From Gadus chalcogrammus (Eukaryota; Chordata; Actinopteri; Gadiformes; Gadidae), in contig NC_079419.1 of the NCBI RefSeq assembly GCF_026213295.1, forward strand, positions 27,071,206 through 27,135,205: a stretch of DNA of 64,000 bases, written 5' to 3'. How positions within the stretch are numbered: the first letter of the stretch is position 1; every line of letters begins with the position of its first letter. Below, piece after piece: positions 9,903 to 19,655 of the stretch. Below the pieces are notes generated by a model that had not been told where the DNA came from, ran no database searches, and saw nothing but the letters and a program-made list of their open reading frames with translations. Both the position numbers and the translations under genes were made by a program.

Positions 9903-10129
9903 TGATGAAGAGAAAGTTCTCTCACGGACACGTCGGACAGCGAAATATTTGATTTAATCTTAAAGCATGATCATGGGAAAAGTACTGGCAGCAAAGTTTA
10001 CCAAGAACACATTCGATGAAACAATAGGTGAACAACATTCTTATAGGGAACGTTTCCATTGTGGGTAGGGAGTGGGAGTGACCTAAGGCCAAGTCACTTT
10101 CCACGACAGTGGAAGATATTTCCACGACA
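9903..10129 (-). repeat. ERV 5' LTR, deleted in U3
   Basis: 227 bp against 497 bp for the 3' LTR. Both ends are kept (TGTCGTGG... and ...CTTCATCA) and the target repeat GTACA follows at 10130-10134. About 290 bp of U3 are absent and a short duplicated AGTGGAAGATATTTCCACGAC-like word lies at the junction. Promoter function is doubtful. Confidence 0.85.
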
Positions 10130-10160
10130 GTACATCTTCTTAAATACTGGGTACGAAGCC

Positions 10161-10760
10161 GTTTGTTTCCATGGTATTACCAGGTTCTTACCATATCATT
10201 TATAATAGATTCCATTATCCATGCAGTCAACACAAACATGTACCATGTACGTTCTGCGACGTTACCAAGTAAAACACGACAATTTACCCAGTAAGTAAGC
10301 TGAAACTGTACTGTAAAAGGAAGCCTCGTTTGTTTCCATGGTATTACCAGGTTCTTACCATTATAATTTATAATAGATTCCATTATCCATGCAGTCAACA
10401 CAAACATGTACCATGTACGTTCTGCGACGTTACCAAGTAAAACACGACAATTTACCCAGTAATTAAGCTGAAACTGTACTGTAAAAGGAAGCCTCGTTTG
10501 TTTCCATGGTATTACCAGGTTCTTACCATATCATTTGTAATACATTATTCCCTTTTCCATGCAGTCAACACAAACTTGTACCATGTACGTTCTGCGACGT
10601 TACCAAGTAAAACACGACAATTTACCCAGTAAGTAAGCTGAAACTGTACTGTACAAGGAAGCCTAGTTTGTTTCCATGGTATTACCAGGCTCTTACCATA
10701 TAAGTTGTAACTGGTTATTCCGTTTTCCATGCAATCAACACAAACCATATATGTTCTGCA
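10161..10760. repeat. 168-bp tandem array, left arm
   Basis: Units beginning GTTTGTTTCCATGGTATTAC start at 10161, 10328, 10496 and 10666 (spacing 167-170). Each contains ACCAAGTAAAACACGACAA and TTACCCAGTAA. The right arm has one more unit. Confidence 0.9.
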
Positions 10761-11023
10761 ACATCGTTCACCAGTAGTTAAGCACTTTAATTGTTGTTAT
10801 AAAACCCCAAACCACTGTTGATGAAAGGCATATTAAAATTAAACAAAATCAAAGGCTTATCTTTCAAACAATGCATATCTCACAAACAGGCACTGAATAC
10901 TGAAGAAAACGGACAAAAAAAAGAGCCGTCCACATCAACTCAATTTAAATGTTACTGATGGTGTTTTCATAAAACACAAGACATTGTTATGGCAAGTGAC
11001 CACAAGGAAGACTGCTTTAACCT

Positions 11024-11243
11024 CTACAATTTGAATAAGCGGTGAATGCCATGCAGCAATCTGCCTATGGGAGCATCTTTGTGGTCATTCGCAAACCAAT
11101 GAGTCCACTCGATGAATGAGAGATGACTCTTTAGTGTCTTCTCTGTGAGGTATCCCTGCAGTCTCCACATCTGGGATTTGAAGGCTGACCAAGACCTGAC
11201 CAGGTACCTCCAAATCTCCCCTTCCATACTGTAATAAAGAATC
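11024..11243 (-). pseudogene. Conserved short ORF, FB1 left-arm copy
   Basis: The mirror of 13237-13456. From ATG 11227 it reads MEGEIWRYLVRSW ... SQMWRLQGYLTEKTL ... GRLLHGIHRLF and stops at 11024, sooner than the right-arm copy because of a base change. A polypyrimidine stretch and ATTACAG precede it, as for an exon. I do not recognise the protein. Confidence 0.4.
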
Positions 11244-11280
11244 AGAAGACAAGAAAATAAACATTAGGACTGTCAATTAA

Positions 11281-11504
11281 AGGCACCCAGTGCAACTTTA
11301 TGTAAACATTCAATGAAAAATAAACATTCAATTTCTAGTCTTTTTTACACATAGTAAGTTCAGTTCTCACCACACAACGACGTCTCATCTTTGCTGCTTG
11401 AATGTCGGTATGTAATGGTATGGAGTTAATGAAACTTACTATGTGTAAAAAAGACTAGAAATTGAATGTTTATTTTTAAGCCTCGAAAGTTGCACTGGGT
11501 GCCT
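11281..11504. mobile_element. TTAA-target mini-element in FB1 left arm
   Basis: Ends AGGCACCCAGTGCAACTTT and its near complement (GTTGCACTGGGTGCCT), flanked by TTAA at 11277-11280 and 11505-11508; the right arm of FB1 lacks it. Inside, a 40-bp block with TAGTCTTTTTTACACATAG is repeated in inverse orientation. TTAA targets are used by piggyBac- and Kolobok-type transposases. Non-autonomous, 224 bp. Confidence 0.85.
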
Positions 11505-11891
11505 TTAATGAACATTTCTAGAACACGTAGAACTCAAAGATTATTTTGTTTATTAGTTTAAAAAAGGATGCTGGTCCTCTGGCCATTGTGTTTGGTCATA
11601 TTGAAAAGAGAAAAAGGCATAGCCATAAATACAGTTAATAGGACGGGAGGGGACAGGCTGTTAGCTCCGGTTAGCACTTTAGTATCGAGCTAGCGGAGCT
11701 TCTGTCATTCAAATAACTCGGACATGTTGTTTAAAACCTATAACACCCAATTTATTAAAATATCCGGATTTAATCGGGCTCTCTCCCATAAGTACAGTTA
11801 ATAGGACGGGAAGAGACAGGCTCTGTTAGCCCCGGTTAGCGCGATGCTAAAGAGCAGCTCTACCGGAGCATGCCACCTCAACAGGTGCAAG

Positions 11892-12137
11892 TTAGCCTCC
11901 GGTTTGATATTCGCCGGATATTCGGTTTACCACCCAATCGGATTCATCAACATAAGTGCAATACATTACGGGCTTAGTATGTTGAGGACGGTTTAGGACA
12001 CCGTATCGCGAAAAATTACAAACACATGTTGGCGCCATCGATGTCTGTGCAACAACGTCATTTACGTTCTGGCTGCTACCTGTTTTAGGGACCGTCAGCA
12101 AGTTACACTCACCTACTGGTGGCAGAGACGTTACCAT
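11892..12137 (-). other. 81-codon open frame at inner end of FB1 left arm, unrecognised
   Basis: Starts MVTSLPPVGECNLLTVPK next to the loop and stays open for 81 codons. The mirrored frame in the right arm (12407 on) begins identically but is cut by the hAT mini-element at 12496. No family is recognised; it may be chance. Confidence 0.2.
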
Positions 12138-12150
12138 GGAATTGTTTGAG

Positions 12151-12394
12151 GAAATTAATCACACAAATATATTGCAATATAGTTAATCATAATGCAGTTA
12201 ATAGTTTAATATTCGACAAAAATCGACTAAACTATAGTTGAAATTATTAATTGCATCCGGTTTAACAATAATGCAATATATTAGCAAAGTTACCTGCAGT
12301 AAGTAGCAGCCCACCATTGGTAACTACTACTACAATCAGGTGACAAAATGTATTTTTTTAATGATTTTTATGTTATTTTATATGATTTATTTCC
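12151..12394. other. FB1 central loop
   Basis: AT-rich spacer between the two arms with no coding similarity and no inverted symmetry to the rest of the element. It contains short repeats of TAGTTAAT and TATTGCAATAT. Confidence 0.6.
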
Positions 12395-12495
12395 AGAAAC
12401 AATTCCATGGTAACGTCTCTGCCACCAGTCGGTGAGTGTAACTTGTTGACGGTCCCTAAAACAGGTAGCAGCCAGAACGTAAATGACGTTGTTGC

Positions 12496-12652
12496 CAGGG
12501 GCGATTCTAGGGAGTGTGGGGGCCCTAGGCAGAGGATTGTTGACGGGGGGAGTATGGAGCGATTGTTGACGGGGGGGGGGGGCCTGGGGCCCCGAGCAAT
12601 TGCGGGGCTCCAGGCAATTGCCTGGTATGCCTAATGGGATGCAGCGCCTCTG
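12496..12652. mobile_element. hAT mini-element in FB1 right arm
   Basis: Ends CAGGGGCGATTCTAG and (reverse) CAGAGGCGCTGCATC, flanked by a perfect 8-bp duplication GTTGTTGC at 12488-12495 and 12653-12660. The left arm keeps the uninterrupted target. Contains a G-rich stretch. 157 bp, no coding capacity. Confidence 0.9.
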
Positions 12653-13236
12653 GTTGTTGCACAGACATCGATGGCGACAACATGTGTTTGTGATTTTCGC
12701 GATACGCCGTCCTAAACCGTCCTCAACATACTAAGCCCGTAATGTATTGCACTTATGTTGATGAATCCGATTGGGTGGTAAACCAAATATCCGGCGAATA
12801 TCAAACCGGAGGCTAACTTGCACCTGTTGAGGTGGCATGCTCCGGTAGAGCTGCTCTTTAGCATCGCGCTAACCGGGGCTAACAGAGCCTGTCTCTTCCC
12901 GTCCTATTAACTGTACTTATGGGAGAGAGCCCGATTAAATCCGGATATTTTAATAAATTGGGTGTTATAGGTTTTAAACAACATGTCCGAGTTATTTGAA
13001 TGACAGAAGCTCCGCTAGCTCGATGCTAAAGTGCTAACCGGAGCTAACAGCCTGTCCCCTCCCGTCCTATTAACTGTATTTATGGCTATGCCTTTTTCTC
13101 TTTTCAATATGACCAAACACAATGGCCAGAGGACCAGCATCCTTTTTTAAACTAATAAACAAAATAATCTTTGAGTTCTACATGTTCTAGAAATGTTAAT
13201 TAATTGACAGTCCTAATGTTTATTTTCTTGTCCTCT

Positions 13237-13513
13237 GATTCTTTATTACAGTATGGAACGGGAGATTTGGAGGTACCTGGTCAGGTCTTGGTCAGCCTTC
13301 AAATCCCAGATGTGGAGACTGCAGGGATACCTCACAGAGAAGACACTAAAGAGTCATCTCTCATTCATCGAGTGGACTCATTGGTTTGCGAATGACCACA
13401 AAGATGCTCCCATAGGCAGATTGCTGCATGGCATTCACTGCTTATTCAAATGGAAGAGGTTGAAGCAGTCTTCCTTGTGGTCACTTGCCATAACAATGTC
13501 ATGTGTTTTATGA
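13237..13513 (+). pseudogene. Conserved short ORF, FB1 right-arm copy (possible captured exon)
   Basis: A polypyrimidine stretch and TTATTACAG (near 13250) precede an 86-codon frame from ATG 13253: MEREIWRYLVRSWSAFKSQM ... GYLTEKTLKSHLSFIEWTHW ... stopping at 13513. A second frame through the same DNA is open for over 60 codons. Both arms keep the frame with two or three changes. I recognise neither reading. It could be an exon picked up from a host gene or old transposase coding sequence. Confidence 0.35.
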
Positions 13514-13734
13514 AAAAACCATCAGTAACATTTAAATTGAGTTGATGTGGACGGCTCTTTTTTTGTCTGATTTCTTCAGTGTTCAGTGCCTGTTTGTGAG
13601 ATATGCATTGTTTGAAAGATAAGCCTTTGATTTTGTTTAATTTTAATATGCCTTTCATCAACAGTGGTTTGGGGTTTTATAACAACAATTAAAGTGCTTA
13701 ACTACTGGTGAACGATGTTGCAGAACATATATGG

Positions 13735-14520
13735 TTTGTGTTGATTGCATGGAAAAGGGAATAACCAGTTACAACTTATATGGTAAGAGCCTGGTAATAC
13801 CATGGAAACAAACTAGGCTTCCTTGTACAGTACAGTTTCAGCTTACTTACTGGGTAAATTGTCGTGTTTTACTTGGTAACGTCGCAGAACGTACATGGTA
13901 CAAGTTTGTGTTGACTGCATGGAAAAGGGAATAATGTATTACAAATTATATGGTAAGAACCTGGTAATACCATGGAAATAAACAAGGCTTCCTTTTACAG
14001 TACAGTTTCAGCTTAATTACTGGGTAAATTGTCGTGTTTTACTTGGTAACGTCGCAGAACGTACATGGTACAAGTTTGTGTTGACTGCATGGAAAGGGAA
14101 TAATGTATTACAAATTATATGGTAAGAACCTGGTAGTGCCATGGAAACAAACGAGGCTTCCTTTTGCAGTACAGTTTCAGCTTAATTACTGGGTAAATTG
14201 TCGTGTTTTACTTGGTAACGTCGCAGAACGTACATGGTACAAGTTTGTGTTGACTGCATGGAAAAGGGAATAATGTATTACAAATTATATGGTAAGAACC
14301 TGGTAATACCATGGAAATAAACGAGGCTTCCTTTTACAGTACAGTTTCAGCTTAATTACTGGGTAAATTGGTGTGTTTTACTTGGTAATGTCGCAGAACG
14401 TACATGGTACAAGTTTGTCTTGACTGCATGGATAATGGAATGTATCTATTATAAATTATATGGTAAGAACCTGGTAATACCATGGAAACAAACGGCTTTG
14501 TACCCAGTATTTAAGAAGAT
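13735..14520. repeat. 168-bp tandem array, right arm
   Basis: Inverted counterpart of 10161-10760. CCATGGAAACAAAC-type boundaries fall near 13800, 13970, 14139, 14310 and 14480, giving about 4.5 units against 3.5 on the left. Confidence 0.9.
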
Positions 14521-14997
14521 GTACCATAACACCAGAGGAAAACTGTTCCTGCAGAGGTTGTTACCAGGTAAGTAATTTGATAGTGGTAAATCGAATAAAC
14601 CCTTTCTAAATGGGTGCAGCTACGAATAATAACTAAGAAAAGGTATTTTATTGGAAAGCACTATGCTAATTTCTAGATAGTACATCATTAAACTTGGGGG
14701 CTGTTAACAACATAAACCTTGGATAATAGGTGTTTATAAGAATTGGTTGCCTAATTTCCTAGGAAGTACACAATATCGGAGTTATTACCAACCTAAAACA
14801 GTTACAACTACACGCTACTTAGTTGAGTTGATGGGTAATAGTGGAGGTTTTACTTAGTACTTCAGCTGTAATTCCTCTGTATTTACCTTCTTATTACCAG
14901 TGGTAATTACCCAGTAATACACTATGATTTACCATGGATGTACCGGGTAAATACCTAGTAATTAGGGGACTGTAAAAGGAAGGGTTACCCAGCCTTC

Positions 14998-15402
14998 TAG
15001 ACCACTAAGATCCTCTGAGACCAATCTGTTAATTATCTCCAGAGTAAACACAAAACAAGGGAAAGCAGGATTTAGTTACTATGCAACAAATAGCTGGAAT
15101 AAACTCCCAGAGGATTTAAGATTTGCCCCAACTCTGAGCACCTTTAAAACAAGACTGAAGACTTTTATGTTTGCTATAGCTTTCTGTTAAAATCTTAAAT
15201 ACATTGCAAACTTTGCCTTTATTTTCTATTTTAATACTAAAATGCCTTTTTCTATTTACCCATTTCTTTGCATATGTTTTTCTTTTACTTATCTATTATT
15301 TTATTTTATTGTATGAGAATGTTTATATGTGAAGCACTTTGAGTCTGCCTTGTGTATGAAAAGTGCTATATAAATAAAGTTGCCTTGCCTTGCCTTGCCT
15401 TC
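14998..15402 (+). pseudogene. LINE-b (L2-like), second piece and 3' tail
   Basis: Continues the reading of 4231-4674: SRPLRSSETNLLIISRV ... KAGFSYYATNSWNKLPEDL ... FKTRLKTFMF, then a stop. The 3' end has AATAAA followed by a (GCCTT)n tail at about 15383-15402, a hallmark of fish L2 LINEs. Confidence 0.85.
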
Positions 15403-16009
15403 TTAATTGAAGGAGCAGGCAGAGAAAAGCTCTCTCCTGCTGTGCTTTCATTAAAATCAAATTTAAAATCCCCGATAGTGATAAGACACCCATTATGTCG
15501 CCGCCGGTCCAGAGATGTGTCAGGTGTGCGCAAGAGACAGAACGGACACTTATGTTACTGCCATGTATACAGTAGCCTACGTTCGGAACACATTTTAGGA
15601 ACAGATCTATGCCGCATAGAAATCTATGCGGATCAGATGTGCCATGTAAACGCGGCTACTAACTTGTTGCATTGTCTGTGTGGGAGGCGGAGTCCTGGCA
15701 CAATCGTGTTTACATCCTTTTTATTTAGTGTTTCAATTTTATTTATTGTTTTTGGTGGTGTTTGGTTTTTATTCAAGAGCATTTTTTGTTAATAATAGAT
15801 TGTTTTTGGTTGTTTTGTTAATTTATTCTGGATATTTTAAATGTCTTCCAGACGTCCAGTTCCAATGTTCTTTAAAAATAAAGGTTTATTGATCTTCGAA
15901 AGGGTGTACTTTATCATTATATTAGTTGAAAAAAGGCAATATTATCGCTTATCGCAATAATTCCTGGGGCAATTAATCGCCCAGAAAGATTTGTTATCGT
16001 GACAGGCAC
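15403..16009. other. Right part of hAT-6, non-coding
   Basis: No coding similarity. The last 80 bp (15930-16009) carry the conserved subterminal words and inverted terminus of hAT-6. Confidence 0.45.
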
Positions 16010-16017
16010 ATGTGCGT

Positions 16018-16443
16018 CCCGTCAATAGCACCGACCACACCGGGCAGACCTGCAATTGCCATGAAGTTGGCTTTGATCCTGTATTATTGTTGAATGTCCA
16101 AAGGAAACCGGATAAACTGTTGGGGTGTGGTGTGGTCTAGTGAGCGCGTTGATAGTTTGGTTTATGGCACGGCTGACTGATGGTTGCGATATTTTTTAAT
16201 CGTCAGCATTGCAAAGTTGCATTTCCCCTGTTGCTAAATAACGTAGTGTGGCCAAAATTGTTATTTCGGGACTAATCTGATTATTCCTGTTAGTAGGGGA
16301 TGTTATTGCATCCCGCACTAACTCCACAACAAGTTTAATACCCTCACGATATAGCCTATATCTCTTCATCAACTCACAGTCTTCCATTGTCTCCAAAACA
16401 TTGTCTCGCAGCCATTCTACGTTTCTTTTTGAATAGGTCTTAC
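16018..16443 (-). pseudogene. Harbinger transposase HARBI-a, first (N-terminal) fragment
   Basis: The minus strand reads KRYRLYREGIKLVVELV, then SPEITILATLRYLATGEMQ, and after a shift KANFMAIAGLPGVVGAIDGT with the first catalytic aspartate in AIDGTH. This is the N-terminal helical region and start of the DDE domain of HARBI1-type transposases. It is cut at 16017 by hAT-6. Small frameshifts near 16195 and 16080 show decay. Confidence 0.8.
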
Positions 16444-17262
16444 TGAGTTAGGAGTCCTCTTGAGGACTTTTAAGCTCTCCTACTGTAGACTTAGGTGCTA
16501 CATTCAGGCCTAAAATACTTTGTGAATTGCTCTTAGTGAAAAAAGTTAGGAATCCAAAATGAGTGACACGCCCATTATTTTTAGGAGTTAAGGCGGCTGC
16601 ATGCTTCAGCGTTGGTGTTACGTTGTTGCGCAAAATTTACTCAAAGCAATTCATGCTCCCTTTTAGGTTGCGCGTGTTGCGCGTGTTGCCAAGCAATTTA
16701 CCGCCAGAACAGTAGGTGGAGTAATATGTGGAGGAAAGTTTTTCGTTGAAGACGACCTCGAGAATGACGTCTTTGTCTGTGGGAGTCGTTGGTTTGTTTA
16801 TGTGCCAGATCGTGTTCTCCCCATACACAGTGAATGATGGCAACAGACAGAGGAACAGGGGTGATGAAGTTGTTGATCATTGGGGTTGTATAATGTGCAT
16901 ATCTCTCTACATTTTAAAACGACATAATGTGTTGGCAGCAAAGTTAACTTCACATCAGGTTAATGCTTTGTATATGAGCCTGCCGGGTGATACTCCAGAC
17001 AGGAAGTAGTAACCAGACCAGCAAACCAATCACAGCCTTGCAGGCTGGGCTGCTCGCGTAAAAGCTTACGTAAAAAATGACGCAAGTCTAGAAAAATCAC
17101 CCGACGCACGCAAGACGTGAGAAGTCGCGCAAGGGGGGCGCAAGGGCGCGCAAGGGCCTCTTGCGCTTGCGCTTACGCTTACGTAACCGAGCATAAACCA
17201 GCCTTTACTCCTAAATTCGCCAGTTAGGACCTACTTTTAGCCCTAAGATCCTTTGTTAATAC
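16444..17262. other. HARBI-a right flank and terminal repeat
   Basis: No gene. The outer end, read inward from 17262, is GGGGCCGTATTAACAAAGGA followed by TAGGTCCTAACTGGCGAATT, a terminus style I associate with fish Harbingers. A block rich in GCGCAAG/CTTGCGC at 17050-17180 and a GCATGCTTCAGCGTTGG-like word at 16598 hint at a further small insertion. The matching left terminus is not in view. Confidence 0.4.
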
Positions 17263-17639
17263 GGCCCCTGAGCTTTAGTAAAAGCAGCACATTATTTCAC
17301 TGATAAGCTGATAGAAAATAGGAAGCTAAGCCATTTTACTTTGCTGCTCAATTTGTTTGTACTTTACTTTTGTGGTGTTTAATGTTTACAACTCGAGCAT
17401 GTATGCTCTGTTATGCACTACTTGTGCTAATGGTATGTAGCATATGTTTAAAAATACTTTTTTAGATGCACTTATTATAGCCTTGAATTTAAAGATCCCA
17501 TGCCATGCTATTTTATAGATGCTTTAATATAGGTATTAGTGGGCCACAAACACAGTATTCAAAGACGTCCCCGAAATTCAGCCGTGGTGCAGAGTTACAG
17601 CCACTACGAACTAGTCGCACATTGAGCTTCCCCCAAACG

Positions 17640-18135
17640 CGCTGTTTCGGTGGGCGTGTCAAGGCAGGTCAAGGAGGGGGGTGGGGGTGTGGCCCTGAGC
17701 AGCTTGTAGCCACGTACCATTCGCTCTGGTTACGGTGGGCGTGTCAAGGCAGGTCAAGGAGGGGGTGGGGGTGTGGCCCTGAGCAGCTTGTAGCCACAGT
17801 ACCATGCGCTGTTTACGGTGGATGTATCGCAATGGCTCGTAGAAACCCATATTATACATAGATATCTATGTAATATGATATAATATATATTATCACCTTG
17901 CCCTGAGCAGCTTGTAGCCACGGTACCATGCGCTCAGTTTACGGTGGATGTATCGCAATGGCTCTTAGAAACCCATATTATACATAGATATCTATATAAT
18001 ATAATATATATTATCACCTGGCCCTGAGCAGCTTGTAGCCACGGTACCATGCGCTCTGTTTACGGTGGATGTATCGCAATGGCTCTTAGCAACCCATATT
18101 ATACATAGATATCTATATCATATAATATATAATAT
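17640..18135. repeat. Tandem units of about 120 bp in K1
   Basis: GGTACCATGCGCTC ... TGGATGTATCGCAATGGCTC ... ATACATAGATATCTATRT recurs at about 17800, 17920 and 18045, each followed by AT-rich DNA and CCTGAGCAGCTTGTAGCCAC. Confidence 0.8.
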
Positions 18136-19059
18136 ATATTATCACGGCCAAAAGCTGTGTGAGCCTCCAGACGATAGGTTATTAGGAATCTCAAACGACC
18201 GCGTCTTCTTCAGATTGATGTGGAAGTGGAAGAACCAGAGACGTCGGAGAACCCGACGAAGTCCTTTGTGATTCATTATATCGTCTGGAGGTGCACACAG
18301 ATTTTGGCCGTGATAATATGTATTATTTGACATAGATATCTATGTATTATATGATATTATTTGCCCCAGGACTCTAACGCAAGTGTTGTACACTTCCTTG
18401 TTATTTGGATAACCGTTCTGCTGTTGGTGTGATGGCGCATAACACGTCGGACTCTCGTCTCTGGTATTTCTACAACGATACTCGTAGTGGGGGTTATCGC
18501 AGCCATGGTTGATAATGAATTGGGGAAAAGGAACTTTGGCTTTGACTCCCTGAAGTACATGAACCACGAAATGGAGAAGGGGATTGTTGGCCGCGAATGT
18601 ATCCCGCTTGAGCCCTGCTTCCCACCGCCTCGGCAGCGGTCAGCGCTAATCACCGCCTCCTGAAGCCGAGGCGGTGGTCCATCGGCAGCGAGACTCCGGC
18701 GGGAGACGACCGCGGTAAACAATCCCTTGGCCATGGCTGAGATAACCCCCACTACGAGTCTCGTTGTAGAAATACCAGAGACGAGAGTCCGACGTGTTAT
18801 GCGCCATCACAACAGCAGAATGGTTATCCAAATAACAAGGAAGTGTACAACAATAGCGTTACAGTCCTGGAGCTCTATATCTAAATAATATCATATAATA
18901 CATAGATATCTATATCAAATAATACATATTATCACAGCCAAAAGCTGTGTGCACGTCCAGACGATATAATGAATCACAAAGGACTTCGTCGGGTTCTCCG
19001 ACGTCTCTGGTTCTTCCACTTCCACATCAATCTGTAGTAGACAGAACCGCGCGCTGCCT

Positions 19060-19120
19060 GCTGCCGGCGCGAGGCACCACCGCCCGGCTGCCCGCTGCCG
19101 GGCGGTGGTGCTTCGCGGCG
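19060..19120. repeat. GC-rich hairpin in K1
   Basis: GCACCACCGCCCGG and its complement CCGGGCGGTGGTGC face each other about 10 bases apart, extended by CGCGA/TCGCG-type pairs with one mismatch. A related, weaker hairpin (ACCGCCTCGG / CCGAGGCGGT) lies near 18630-18675. Confidence 0.85.
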
Positions 19121-19655
19121 GTGGTGGCTCGCGGCAACCGGCGGCATGCAGCATGTCGCAGTTCATGTACTTCGATGTCGTTCTGCCATTGCATTCAAAA
19201 TTCTGTAACTAGCCTGTTACTACGAACTAAGCAACTACCGTACACGTATTAGCATTTAGCACTAGCTCAATCACGACTCTTTCAGAATTCTTGTGGGTGG
19301 TTACAAACCAACCAAGTGGGCAGGGCCATGAATAATAGTTTGACAACGCTACGTCACAGTGTCACCTTATCCAGATCGGCTCATTTCTTCTGCCTTTTTC
19401 CTTTCATTGCCTATTGCATTCAGCAGACAAACTGCATAGATTTCAAACTTACCACAGCTCACAAACTTATTCAGACCTATGTTATTTAACAAACAATAGG
19501 AAAAATGTGATTTTAATGGCATGGGCTCTTTAATATGTTGAGGTGAAGCCTGTAAGATGTTTTTTATGTTACATAAAATACTAATACTAATGCGTATTTA
19601 ATCTTACTTCATGGTTAAAAGAGTTGAAATGATTTGTAATTCATGATATAGTTAA

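Larger units (their letters stand above)
5277..10129 (-). mobile_element. Defective gamma/epsilon-like endogenous retrovirus
   Basis: A minus-strand provirus with 5' LTR at 9903-10129 and 3' LTR at 5277-5773, a 5-bp target duplication, a primer site, gag, protease, fragments of reverse transcriptase and integrase, and an env-like remnant before the polypurine tract. An in-frame UAG separates gag from pro, as in gammaretroviruses. Most of pol and env is deleted, a homopolymer breaks gag and the 5' LTR lacks most of U3. It is a dead copy. It is younger than FB1, because it interrupts only one arm. Confidence 0.9.
10130..12150. repeat. FB1 left arm, inner part
   Basis: Reverse-complement match to 12395-14520, apart from a TTAA mini-element here (11281-11504) and a hAT mini-element in the other arm. 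Contains the 168-bp array, a conserved short ORF (11024-11227, minus) and two related blocks with the word CAGTTAATAGGACGGGA near 11632 and 11801. Confidence 0.85.
4675..14989. mobile_element. FB1: giant foldback element with about 2.6-kb inverted arms
   Basis: The ends are perfect inverted repeats (GGTAACCCTTCCTTTTACAG and its complement) flanked by the 8-bp duplication CAGCCTTC at 4667-4674 and 14990-14997. The inverted arms extend inward to about 12150 and 12395, leaving a loop of about 240 bp. Without the ERV in its left arm the element is about 5.5 kb. Arms contain tandem arrays and two short conserved ORFs, but no recognisable transposase, so it would need one supplied in trans. The 8-bp duplication suggests hAT or another 8-bp-TSD superfamily; the superfamily is not settled. 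Confidence 0.85.
12395..14989. repeat. FB1 right arm
   Basis: Inverted copy of the left arm (4675-5276 plus 10130-12150). It carries a 157-bp hAT mini-element, a longer version of the conserved ORF and about 4.5 units of the 168-bp array, but lacks the ERV and the TTAA element. By eye the arms differ by only a few per cent outside insertions. Confidence 0.85.
4011..16009. mobile_element. hAT-6: non-autonomous hAT-like element, inflated by nested insertions
   Basis: The left end CTAGGCCTGTCGCGATA and the inverted right end (GTGCCTGTCACGATAAC read from 16009) form imperfect terminal inverted repeats flanked by a near-perfect 8-bp duplication. The right end also carries the words TATCGCTTATCGCAATAATT and GGGCGATTAATT-like sequence seen in a widespread fish hAT mini-element family. 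Its own DNA is only about 0.2 kb on the left and 0.6 kb on the right; the rest is the L2 LINE and its contents. No transposase is visible. Confidence 0.6.
17493..19529. mobile_element. K1: TTAA-target element, non-autonomous
   Basis: Ends AGATCCCATGCCATGC and (reverse) AGAGCCCATGCC, flanked by TTAA at 17489-17492 and 19530-19533; the empty site is at 54047-54050. The 2.0-kb interior is a patchwork of inverted blocks around ATTATCACGGCCAAAAGC and of tandem units. No transposase frame. TTAA target and length fit a Kolobok- or piggyBac-mobilised element; the superfamily is not settled. Confidence 0.8.

Noticed and set aside
4231..15402. Target duplication of LINE-b
   Set aside because: Sequences near 4210-4230 and 15403-15420 share only short words; no convincing repeat.
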